From: Archilochus colubris
Lineage: Eukaryota > Chordata > Aves > Apodiformes > Trochilidae
Assembly (NCBI GenBank): GCA_023079485.1
Contig: CM041090.1
Span: 2,895,180-2,959,179, forward strand
Direction of reading: 5' to 3'
DNA: 64,000 bases
Every line of letters begins with the position of its first letter. Within the stretch, counting starts at the first letter, position 1. The notes under the pieces are model-generated. The model made no database searches. It had not been told where the DNA came from and saw only the letters and a program-made list of their open reading frames with translations. Below are positions 1 through 12,600 of the stretch, piece by piece. The position numbers and the translations under genes were made by a program.

Positions 1-537
1 ACATCAGGCTGGAACAGCAATGTGAGAAACTAAGAAGTCAAACATGAGGCCTTAATGTCAGAGGCATGGGCTGAGAGGAAAGAAGGAAGCCAAAAAGGCA
101 CAGACAAGAGTTTCTTACCAGGCATAAAATGGTTTGTTTGTACTTCTTATGCAAAACAGTCCAAAGAAACTTCCCACATGAAGAGTTTACTTGGTTTATA
201 AGTAAATATTCTCCCAAACTGTATCTTACCATTTTGCACAGCTTGATTTTAATCAGGTAGCAAATATAATAATAATATAATAATACAAATATAATAATAC
301 AATATAATAATACAAATTCACATATCATGCTATAAAAGTAGAGAAGTCTGACAGTCTAGCACTTGATTTAGGTATTAGTAGGAAAATAAATGTACTGCTT
401 ATTTCATAGTCACAGAAAATTGAAATATGTTGTTTGTGACCTGATTATTTCTGTTTTCCAAAATGATATCTGCCTTTAGCATTAATTCCTATTTTTTGCA
501 TGATTTGTTTGGTTTTTTGTTTTTTTTGTCCTTGCAG
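1..537 (+). other. Intron of copy A upstream of the first visible exon
   Basis: AT-rich, no coding signal apart from chance frames. The N-terminal exons of copy A are expected further left: the matching intron in copy B is 7.7 kb long. Confidence 0.6.
256..316 (+). repeat. ATA/TAA microsatellite
   Basis: Imperfect AATAATAT units in the intron upstream of copy A exon 1. Confidence 0.8.
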
Positions 538-610
538 ATAGAATCATCTCTGTGTTATTTACTGACTATAAGAGTCATAAGAGCAAGAAATATTCACCAG
601 GCAGATGTTT
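538..610 (+). CDS. PLA2G4E: PLA2G4E-like copy A, exon 1 of window (C2 strand 1)
   Basis: 73 nt, in at phase 0, out with one extra base. Acceptor is CTTGCAG, donor GTAAGT. It encodes [17 protein letters not shown], the first C2 strand and the start of calcium-binding loop 1. It matches copy B exon 3 in length and phase. It is not the first coding exon: it has no start codon and sits behind a clear acceptor. Confidence 0.9.
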
Positions 611-3600
611 GTAAGTATTTGTAATGTTCTGTATGGCCCCCTTAACCTTCATGGGGTGCTAGTTAGTCCTACTCCAAGTCCTTCCCTTCCTAGATTTCTT
701 CCATGGATGGAGAAAGTCCTCTCCCTGGCATGCTTGTTCCAGCAATGAACACAGCATTTTGCTCTTCTTTGCATCATCTCACTTATGGGCAGAAATAACT
801 CTATAAGGTCACAGGTGTACCAATTGCACAGTTCCCTGTGTAACACCTTTCACAGATAAAAGGTCATTAAATGATACTTTTTGTAGGTTCAATTCTGATG
901 GGCTGCAATTGAAATATAATAGAAGATTCTAGGTTTACTTATGCAGAAATTGAATTTCTTTCTTTTTTTTTTATATATATATCTTGTTCAGTATTCTGTC
1001 AGGCTAAAATAGAAGCTATCACTTTGCTTCCTGAATCCTGGGCTAAAACATTTGCTTGATAACACAGAAGGAGGAGCTATCACTTTGGCTTTAGTGCTTT
1101 TGTTATATCTCTAATTGCTTTTATTCAGAGAAGACTCATGGCCTTTTTTTTTTTTTTCTCCATTCCCATTATGTAATTTAGAATGTTTGTGTTGGACTGA
1201 CATGTCATCATGTATCATAGTGTCTCTCTTTGAAAGCAAAGCTTCATGTCATTCAATACTTTCTTTCTTCTAAAGCATACCCCCATTTTAGATGTTTTCT
1301 TTTTTAACATACAGTAACTCAGACTGATTGCTACGTGAGCCTATGGTTGCCAACTGCTTCAGCTGACAAATTTCAGACTAAAATAATCAAGAATTGCAAA
1401 GATCCAGTCTGGAATGAGACTTTCTACTTCAGGATCCAGAGTAAGGTCAAGGTACTGAGCTGAGACTTCCCTGTTAACCATGACTCAAGGAGAAACTGCC
1501 AGGCTTTATCCTTTTGCAAAGGAAAAAGTAATTTTCTGAAGAGGCGAGGAAAGATGAAGGAAGATGCAAGAATAACACATATCCTTACAATGGTTTTCCC
1601 TGTCATGAAAGACACTTATCTTTCTTGGCCACAGGTAGAATGTGACCTTGGAGATGTCTGTGATTTCCTCTCATTCCTCCTTGTAGGCAGATGCCTGCAT
1701 AGAGTTGATTTCCCCTTTCTTTCCCTTGCTGCTCTTTTCTTTACTTCCTCCTACTCCTCACAGCAGCTGACTGAGACAGCTGTCCTCAGGATTGCTTTAA
1801 ATAAAACCTGAAACATTTCTAAAGTCCTTCCCTTCCCAGAATGTGCTGGAGCTGGCACTCTATGACAAGGATGTGATTACTCAAGATGACCACCTCTTCA
1901 CAGTGTGCTTTGATATAGCCAGACTTTCCTTAGGAGAGCAAGTCTTCATGCACTTCAAGTGTGATTCACAGGTGAGATCTGAAATAAGAAATGGAATAGA
2001 TTGGCAGAAATGTGTTTGTCTTTTTTTCTAAAATGTTACTGGCCAAATCTTTGTTTTCCCTCCTACATACAAACTGTCCATCCATGTAAAAAGTTGTTGT
2101 TTTTCACTCTGACATGGGAAAGCCTCTTCACACCTGGATCTGTAGGGATACTGGAGTGTTTGGTGTTGGCCACAGAGGCCCCCAAGCTTTAGGTGTCTTT
2201 ACAAAATTGTCACTTTGCTGAGCCTGCCCCCATCAAGGATCAAGGATTGTATCCACACCAGTGCATGATACATTTTGTCATAGCTTGTTACTTAACCTAG
2301 TAATTAGGAACTATTAACTCTGTGATCATAACCAAGTGTTGAACCAGACTGGTTGCTAATTATGGACTGTGGTGTGGGTGTTTAAATAAGGTGTCTAAGT
2401 CATGCCACTCAGCTGTGCAACCTGAAATATTTCTATTTTGAACACCCAGGGAGGCTCTGAAAGTCACACATCCCACCTCCCAGTATGTCCCTCTTTTTTT
2501 CCAGTTCCCTCCAGTTCCCTTGGTTGATTAATTACCTTATCTACACACACCCCAACTCCACTCTGCAGTTTATTAGCTTTAAATGCCTTATTTGAACATT
2601 TCTTCATCTGCAAAATACCAGAGGAGCAGTGTGTGGTCTTCCACTAGGCCCTGGTAAAATAACAACATTCAGCTCATTATAATTCACTATTAATACTTTT
2701 CTGGTGTTAATGTAATATGTAATTTGAGCAACTAAGTAACCTACAGCATGATATCTCTTCTCTGTTCATCATTCCTTTTGTCCCCACCTTTGTTTTCCTC
2801 CCTCCTGTGTTTCCTTCCATTAGGGATTATATTTTCTATACCAGCCCACAGACCAGGCCTTAATGTCAGATTTATCTCTACCCCAAAGCCCTCAACACCT
2901 TGCCAGAGAGGTTGTCCACCTCCACAGATGCTTTGCCTGTAACAGATTTCCCCTTCCTTGCACCAGAGGGCTCGGGCTGCTCCCTGCAGCAGAACCTCTC
3001 TCTGCTGGGTCAGGAAGAGGCAGCACCTCTGCCTGGCTCTGTGCCTTGTGCTCCAGCAGAACCAGAGAAGTCAATTACTTGCTTTGTTGAAAACTTCTAT
3101 CCAGAAGCTTCCTCTCAATAAAGAATCTTGAGGCTCAAGACACACAGATGGATGGTGCTGGGTGCATTTATTTTAAATTCTCTGCCAGTCACAAGTTGTG
3201 CATATGTAGCTGTATTGCCAGAATCCGAGCTTCCATCATGGGAACTGCCAGTAGACTAGTGCCATTTTCCTTTCTTTGTTTTCCAGAGACAACAGGAGCT
3301 AGAGGTGGGATTTGCATTGGATAATATGTGAGTAAACATGAAATGCAACATAATCTGCAGAAAAAAATCCCCAGCAATTCACAGGTGTGAATAATCTAGT
3401 CTAATTGTCCAGAGTGGATCATCCTTAATGCTGATGATGAATTCTGTTTCCCAAGGAATCTGGACTATGAGCTGTTGGATAAATGGAGTGTTCCTGGATG
3501 ACCCACTGTGAACTTTAGGCAGGCAGAGAGAACATACTAAAACATTTTTTTTTTGTCAAGTGCAATGACTACTTTTGAAGGCCAGAACACAGGGACTGCT

Positions 3601-6600
3601 CTTCTGTCATGTCTTTGAGATCAGAGGGGAGTTTGCCTCCTTTCAAAGTATAACATGGAATAACACACTGAATTTCTGACCCCGAGTCCTTTAGCAGTCC
3701 TGGATTTGGAGAAAGGATCTGCTGTCTCCATTTAAGGCTCAGGATAAGCTCACTACATGATTTGGCCCTTGGCCCTGCAGTACTTTTTTCTGAGCTGCAG
3801 GACTGGACAAGCTAGTAGGATGATGATTGTGCCTTGCCAGAGTAAAGTGAGAAAACCTGTACCAAAAGACTCCTGGCACTTTTCTTCAAATCCAATACAG
3901 AGCTAAAAATATGCAAGAGGAAAATTAGGAGTAGGGGTGTGGCTTACAAATTATACTGTAATTATACTGAGTTATAAAAAAAATTATTCTTCTTTCTGTT
4001 TCCTAGTTCAGGTCCTCCTGAAACCATCATTAGTAATGGAGTGCTAGTGGTGAGTGTTATGTGTCATCATCTTTCTTGTCCTCTTGCCACATTTTTTTCA
4101 CTTGTCTCACAGCCATCAGGCCATTATACACTTTAAACAACCAAAGCCAGCACTGAAACTCTGTGATTTCCCTCTTCATCATCTGTCTCACAGAACATCC
4201 TCATGGATGGCATTGGTGGAGAGGCTGTGCCTGGAACTGCAGGGAGATCCCCCATACTAGTATCATTCTGGTGTTGCAAAATCAACAGATGGCAGAGGTT
4301 TAGGTCTGAGACATCAGTGGAGCAGTGAACTCTCCCTGGGACATCACTCCTTCCAAATTCCTATATTGCCAAAGCAACAAGATTTGTCCTGTCCCAGGCA
4401 CACATCGTGTCCTGCATTCCTAACTCTGCTTTTTACAGAGGGACTTTCTGACCTTGCCATTTTCTCTTTTATTACCTCTGTTTCCTCATTACTTATTTAT
4501 AAATCAGATTCTGCTGGGATCCTGAGACTGCTTATTTTCACTTTGTCCTTACCTTCTCCCTTCTGCAAGCCCTGTTCATCCAGGGCTCACTCCCAGCCTT
4601 GCCCTGGCTGTGTCCAGTTTCTCAAAGACTCCTCCTGTTCCAGCCAGCATCTGGTATCCAGGTTGCTGTGGAGATAAAATGTTCTCCTTGGGACAAAGTG
4701 CACTGCCTGTGGAGCATTTGTATCCATACCAGCAGGAGTTTAAATTAGGAGAGAGAATCTCAGGGTGGAAAATACCCTGATATGAGACATTTTATTTTTA
4801 TGTCTCCTACAGTCTCGCAAAATCTGCTCCTTGGAAGTCCAGGTGGTTGAGAAGAAGAAGAAAAAGAAGAAGAAATCTTCCTCAAGTGAGATTATTTCTC
4901 CTTCAGCTGTTTTTAAATAATGACAGGCTAATATTTTGAAGGCAATTGGCTTAACTGGCTTAATGTACAAATGATGAAACCCCACATCCCCAAACATGAG
5001 AACAGCGCTGTGATAGACTTCATAAGAACTTTCATTTCCAGTTTTGATTTGTTGTGTCTGCTTTTATGTCACTTTCATAGAGAAAGAATTCTCCTTTAAA
5101 GTACAAGGCTCTTATGAGGGCACCCAAGAAATTATGCTGCGATCTGATCTGATTTTTAGCTCCTTGTCTCCTGCCAAATTCCACTATGCCAGGTACAAGC
5201 AGCCAAAGCTGGATGTTATGCTACCAGGGAAGAAACCATCTCCATCCTTGGTATGTTAAAACCAGACTTGATAAAGCATAATGATGCCATGTAAAGAAAC
5301 ATGCGTCATAAATAGTAATATTAATTTGTATTGTGGGAAGAAAGTAGCACTCCCTACAATATAAACTGAGGTATATTTGTATTTTTTCAGTGCTCACATA
5401 TGTATGGTACAGGCTCTCCAAATATGGAGCTTCATTCCCTCCCAAATGGAAAAAAAATTATCTTAGCAGAGGTAAGTGTCTGTTCTTCTGTGGGAAAGGC
5501 TGAGAAACCTGAGGGTGGAAGTCTGCATCACTCTGATTATCAGGGGGGTAATCATCTGACGATGAAAGCCTGCAGACAAAAATGCCACAATCTTACAGTA
5601 GTGGGTATTTAAGTGAAAAGGCCAGGTTGTGCCTTGTTCTGTTTGAATGGGTGTGGGAATATGGGAAATCATGTTACTCCATCCTGATCTTACTTCATGC
5701 TAAATTTAGAGGCTCTTCTTTTCTCCATCTCACACACCAATAGAGCACCTGAACTAACTGAGGTAGTGCCAGTCTCTTGCTGATGGTGACTGTGCTTTGC
5801 AAAGCACCTTTAGATTCATGGATTAAAAAGAATAAATTATCCATCTAGATTGAAAGAACACAGATGATGGCTGTTGTGGAGTACAAGGGACAGAAAGGGA
5901 GGAGCAAATGGTGCTGTAGTAGAGTGGCTGTAGCCTGGCTACCTGCCTAAGAGAGGTAATGTTGGTGGGGATAGATAAGGTGTACATTATCATTACTTTT
6001 TTCTGGACTCAGTTGTCCTCAGGCATTACATTCACTGGAAGACATTGGGAATTATGGAAACATTTCCCTGCCAATAAGCCAATGTGGTCAGCTCATGTCT
6101 TCTGCTGGATATCAGAGCTCCCAATGTGTAGCTGTATTGCTAGGACTGAACAAGCTGAAATTCATCCCAGGGGTGTGAGGAGGAGTGTTAAGGCAGGCTG
6201 TCATACTTACACTCTTTGCATTCTTGCTTTACAGGATAAAGGATTTGATTTATATGCAAAGGCTGAAGACTGGTAAGAGGCTTGGCCAGTCTTGGAGGCT
6301 AATTCATCCTTAGCTAAACTCATCTCCCCTCTTGCTCTTTACTGGACAGAAGGACAACAGGGCAGTAGGTTGTGTGAGCAGGTGATGTGGAATTAACATG
6401 AGCTGAAAGAAAACTACATGTGTAAAATCAACAATACATGTAGATAATCTATATTAGTGCCATAGTCTAGCAACTGCAACGGTGTTTCAAGGGTTGGACT
6501 CAATGATCTCTGAGGTCCCTTCCAACCCAGCCAATTCTATGATTCTATATTAAAGACACAAATTATGAAAAAAAATGCATGAGATAGTAGAAATGTTATT

Positions 6601-9600
6601 ATTAGCTAATTATCTTAGCACAGCTATGTCAGTTTTATGTTCAGAGCAGACTTTAACCATTTCTTTAAAGCTGTATAAAAGTGCAGCTGATCACCTTGTG
6701 CTACTGGTCATGAAGTAGGTAAACTTTGCTACCCACTTCAAGACAAATGTGAGAAGATTTTCCACACAGCTCTCAGTGCAGGCTAAAGTATGAGAGAAAC
6801 CAGACAGCAGATGTCTCAGAAACTATCTGGAATAAGACAGGAATGTCTTTTTTGTCTTTTTTGTCTTTTTTTTTTTTTTTTTTGATAATCACTCAGAAAT
6901 TTAGCAGTTTCTTTTTCCATCATCCTGCTGGGGAGTGTGGGGAAAGCTCCTCCTGTAAATGCAGTACTTTGTAGATCTTGTTTATTTCCTTGTGTTGGAA
7001 AATGAGTTTGTCTACCAATAATAAAAGAGAATATTCTTCTTTTCCTGATCTCTGCTCCAGCCCAGACCACCTTGATGTGCGTTTAGGGTTTGACCTTTGT
7101 GTGCAAGAGCAGGAATTTCTACGCAAAAGACAGAAGTGCATTGCTCCTGCTCTGAAGAAGATCCTGCAGCTGGAAGAGGATCTGCTGGACCACCAGGTCT
7201 GTAGGTCGAACATTCAAAGCAGCTCATGAGAGCTTAGCCATGGGGAGCTAATAGCATATTATGACCTCTTTTTCTTCCCAGTTTTCTGGTCTTATCTTTA
7301 GATTTATGTATCCTTCCAATACCGCCCCATGTGTCTCATTTTACTCTTCTGTTCATGCCATTTGCAGGTGCTATCCTGAGTTCGAGTCAGGCTAGATATA
7401 CCTTATATAGAAATGGCATCTTCTACAGACTTTACCCTACTACTGTTATCTTTGTTGATAATCCTTCCTCCTTTCCCTGACCCACGAGATTTCCTTTTAA
7501 ATCCTCTCTTTACAACCGATGTTTTCTCTTACTGTTATCTTTGGTTTGAATTAATGCGGTTTTGTTTGTTTGGTTGGTTTGTTTTTTACCAAATATCTGT
7601 GTTGAACACATTGGAGACAAGTGTCAGCTATCTAAGCAAAAACTGTCATCACTTTTACTCCTGTCATGCTTTACAAAACAAACAGTAGCTTACGTTTCAG
7701 TAGAAATCACTTAGAAATAAGTCTGTATCTGGGCACTTGTGATGTTTATCAGGCTTTGTGAAGCAGAAGGTCTCTGCTGAAACCCACTGTCTCACACCTC
7801 ACTCTTTGCATGTTTCCCAGACCCCAGTGGTGGCCATCATGACCACGGGAGGAGGGATGAGATCTTTGACGGCGCTCTACGGCAGTTTGCGGGGACTCCA
7901 GAAACTCAACTTCTTGGATTGTGCCACGTACCTGACTGGCTTGTCTGGGACTACCTGGTAACTACAACTCTCTGCTGGAGTCTTCCTGATGACACTGATG
8001 CACTGAAGTAGGCTGGGTCTGATGTGGAGTAGTCCTGTGATACCTTTGCAGCAGTCCTGTTTTTCTGATCATCTTGCAAAACTGTCAGGCTGAAGTCTTT
8101 CCATTAGGGATGTAACAAAGTTTGCATGAAAATAAGTGGTTTTATAAGAGCAGCTTCTGGAAAATTCCTCAAGCCATTTTGACAGGGGTAATAACTCTGA
8201 TTTCAAAGGGAAAATGTGATAGTTTCTTAGGGACCATGGTTTCAAAATACCTTAAAAGAAAACATAAAATGTAGCCATTACCTCCTTCAAATCCTGGTGC
8301 ATTTATTCCCTTCTTCAATATATATTTCCTCTTTCTAGGACCATGTCAAACTTGTACCGAGATGCTGACTGGTCACAAAATGATCTTGACAAGCAAATCA
8401 GCGAGGCTCGAAAACATATGACAAAATGCAAAATAAATTCCCTTTCCTTCCATTACCTGAAGTATTACAAAAAGCAGCTATATCAACGGAAAAAAGAGGG
8501 CCGCAAAACATCTTTCATAGATCTCTGGGGGCTTGTCCTGGAATCTTTGCTGCATGATGGGGTATAGTATGTCATAGACCTGCATTTACAGTGGCTTACA
8601 ACTTCCTGAAAATTAATTTCTGGAGAAAATGTTTTTCTGTTTGTTATGAGACTGTGAGTATGCAAATTCACAGCTGATTTCAAAACATTTGGTGGCAGTG
8701 CTTTAAATACTTAACCACGTTGGAAATAAGCATTGTTGCTTGTGGAAATAAACATTCTTTTGGATATGTTTTGTAGTGGAACAAAGCACTCAGACGCCTC
8801 TGATTACCGAGAAGTGGGTGTGAGCCGGTATCAAATCCACCTGTGCCCAATTAGGGCAGGCCCCCTATTGAGCATGTGCAAGACCAGGGGGCCAATAAAA
8901 GGTGAAACTCACAGCCACCGACTAGCTCACTCCCGAGCACTGTATTACCTTCATTGCACCACTAGTGCTCATCACCTCCAAGGTGAGGCTCTCGTGGTGC
9001 AGCTGGTTCAGACCCAGTACTGCAGTGCCGAAAGCCCCAGGTTCGAGACTCCACACAGAGCCTCACCTTGGAGGCGATGAGCGCTAGTGGCACAATGAAG
9101 GTAATACAGTGCTCAATGAGCTACCAGCCTCTCTCGTGACTAGCCCAGCAGTGAGCCAGTCTGTGGCTGTGAATCTCACCTTGGAGGCGATGAGCGCTAG
9201 TGGTGCAATGAAGGTAATACAGTGCTCGGGAGTGAGCTAGTCTGTGGCTGTGAGTTTCACCTTTTATTGGCCCCCTGGTCTTGCACATGCTCAATAGGGG
9301 ACCTGCCCTAATTGGGCACAGGTGGATTTGATACCGGCTCCCACCCGCTTCTCGGTAATCAGAGGCGTCTGATTGCTTTGTTCCATTACAACGTTTTTTC
9401 TGAGAAAACTACAAGAATAACATTTTGAACAAAATATTATATTTTAAGATTTTTTTTTGCATGTTAAACATTTTATTTAGAAATAGGAAACTTCTAGACG
9501 TTACCTTAATGAATCAGATGTCTGCAGGTATTTCAATAACAGAATGCTTACAGGAATCTGGAAAAAAATGGAACATTTCAGAATTTAAGCCTAGCACCCA

Positions 9601-12600
9601 TTATACCATAAAGGCAGAAATTTTCTACATGCTTAGATGCAGAGAAAACCTTCCTGTGCTAATTTTCATCTTGGTGTAACCTTATTTCTGGGATCACAGA
9701 AAGACAACCACAGACTCTCTGATCAGCAACGGGCCCTGGATCGTGGTCAGAACCCATTGCCCATCTATACTGCAGTCAATGTCAAGAACAACTATAGCAC
9801 TCTGGATTTCAAAGGTAGTTGTGAGACTTAGACTCATATGTGTTTATAGTGAAGCTGATAAATCCTGGGACAGTATTGTCAGATGAAAAGTCCTCTTATT
9901 TAAAGCTCAGAACTTCAGCTGTGTGCCCATGGAATGTCCCTGTGGTCAGGTAAAGGTTTGACTGTCTATTCAGCAGTCAAAAATATCCCAAAGACTTTTC
10001 ATGCTCATTAGTTTTCATTTGTACCATGCTTATAACTGATTGCTACAGGTCTAGACTGAAATGCAGAAATTATTTTAATTTTTCACTCCTTTCATTCCCA
10101 TAATAGCAACTTCGTTTTTATCTACAGCTAAGGGGCTGTATGAAAACTTTTCTTCCAATCCTTTTCACAGAATGGGTGGAGTTCACCCCTTATGAGGTGG
10201 GGTTGCAAAAATATGGAGCTTTTGTTCGCACTGAGGATTTTGGCAGTGAGTTCTTCATGGGTCGGCTGATGAAGAAGGTCCCCGAGTCCAGGATCTGCTT
10301 CTTAGAAGGTGAACAATTGTCTTAAAAATACCTGAAGGATTTTTATTTTACTTGTGAGCTATATAAACTAAGCAGTAAGAAAGTACTGGGTCAGACCTCT
10401 CAGGCTGCAAATTTTCATCCTTTCTTTCTATACAGGCCTTGTGATATTGGTTGTTTGGTTTTGTTTTCTGAAAACCCAAGATCTTAAAATCATATCAATT
10501 CACATAAATCTGACAATCCATTAAAATCCAGCCCAAAGTACCATAGGACAAAATCTCAATACCAACCTATTGTTTAAAAGCACAGAAGCCAAATAAAAAT
10601 AGCACCACATCCATTTAAAACAAACTAAAGAAAAGTGTAAACCCTGAATTTCTTCTCACAGTAACAGTTTGCAATATGTGATGTGTGAATCTTTTAGTTA
10701 GAAATCTTTTCCTTTACAGGTGTGTGGAGCAGTTTATTTTCACTGAATGTGTTATACATATGGAATTTATCCCACTCATCAGAAGATTTCTGGCACAGGT
10801 GGACCCGGGACAAAATTAACAATATAGGTAAATTATCATACTTCCTTTGGGTGTATTCACTAATAGATAGACTTAATTGTTAGATGAATGCTCACAACCT
10901 TCTGCTATGTGAGATGTGCATCATACATTTGGTATTTTTTATTCATTTGGAGTTTTATACATTTTGGAGTTTTATACATTTGTAGTTTTTATTCAAAGGC
11001 CACATTGCCTTTCTGGAAGACATTGGATTCTAAGTTTCATACTGCAAAGCATGATCCAGTCCTGTGAGCTATACGTTCACTGAGGGCTCAGTGCTGATGT
11101 TTGCAGACGGGTAAAATGTTCAAGAATAGTAAGATTGGTATGTAAATGATTGATAAAGCAAAAAACATTTGACTGCTCCAAGTATGAGCTACTGTAATAC
11201 AGATATGGACAAAAATTCCCCTTTTCCAAAGCCTGAATTCAGTCTGTTGCATAAGTGTGCATGTATCTGGTGTACACAGATTTTTATTGCTGCCTGATAA
11301 TGGGTCTTGTTTTTCATCCAAGTTTGGCCTGTGTGAGGAAGTGGTATTTGGTTGTCAAGAAACAAGTAGCATTTTATTTTCTTTTTCATTTGGTCACTTG
11401 TGATTACTGCTGAGTCTTTTCATCCTAGGCCTTTTAAATAAAGACAGATTTTTTATTATTATTATTTTATTTTTACTTATTTTTTTACTTACCTTGAATC
11501 TTGGGGGATGACTTTGCTCTAGGCAGGTAGAAATTAACAGCTTTTCCCTGTGCAGAGGAGGAACCACTCCTACCCCTGAAGCCTCATGAGCTGAGGACTC
11601 GGCTGTTCACCCCTCCTGGCCCCCTGGGCAGCGCTCTGCGCTCAGTTCTCACCGACCGCCTCTGCCTTGCCCAGGAGCACAACTTCCTAAAAGGGTTCCA
11701 GATGCACAGTGACTACCTGGAGAACAAGCACTTCTGCAGATGGAAAGGTGAGAGGAGATCTGTGTGCCTGAGGAGAGAATAAACACACAGAACAAAATGA
11801 AAACACAGAGCTGATATTAAACTTCAAGGTCAGAGGCCGTGTTTGGGCAGAACCACACTAGCATTGTCAGTCATTGGTGGCACACTGGGATGGAGGATGG
11901 AGTGGTGTTGAGCTCCAAGCCTGTGGTTTGCTGGTGGCACACATCTGCTGAGCCAGGGGCACCAGGTCCTGTCTGTGGCCCACCTTTTCTGTAAGACACA
12001 GTCAGTGAGTAGGCACAAGAAAACCCTCTCATGAATGTCACAGCGGGTCCAAAACTGTGTGGCTGGAGCTGGGAGGGCAGAAGAGGAGGGGTACATTGAA
12101 TCTCCCTTCCCCAAAGTTTATAAACTTAGGGCTCTGTGGTCATGGTGTAAGAGTGGAATTGAGGCTAAGCAGTTTTTGCACTATTGCACTTACAGAAAGA
12201 AGTATCTTTCCTTTCAGATACTGTGTTGGACACATTTCCTAATGAGCTGACACAATCAGAGGAATTCCTGTCTCTGGTAGATACAGGATTTTTCATCAAT
12301 ACAAGTGTCATGCCACTGTTAAAGCCAGAGAGAAAGGTGGATGTTATCCTGCATTTAAACTACAGTGCAGGATCCCAGACACAGGTGAGAGGAATTAAAA
12401 CCATCTCTGTTTCTTCAGGAGCTGCATGCCTCTCAGTTTTTAACACTTAAGCATTTTTAATATTGACCCTACTAAATGTCTTAACAATTAGCATTTTTAG
12501 CTTAATGCCACGGTGTGATATTTTGTTTATAGGCTGTGCATGTTCTCATTGGTTTTGTTGTCTGATACAACTGTTTTATGTTCAGGGAACACAAGAAGTC

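Noticed and set aside
8985..9064. Functional tRNA gene
   Set aside because: T arm and anticodon arm do not fold properly; the perfect outer stem is part of the larger palindrome.
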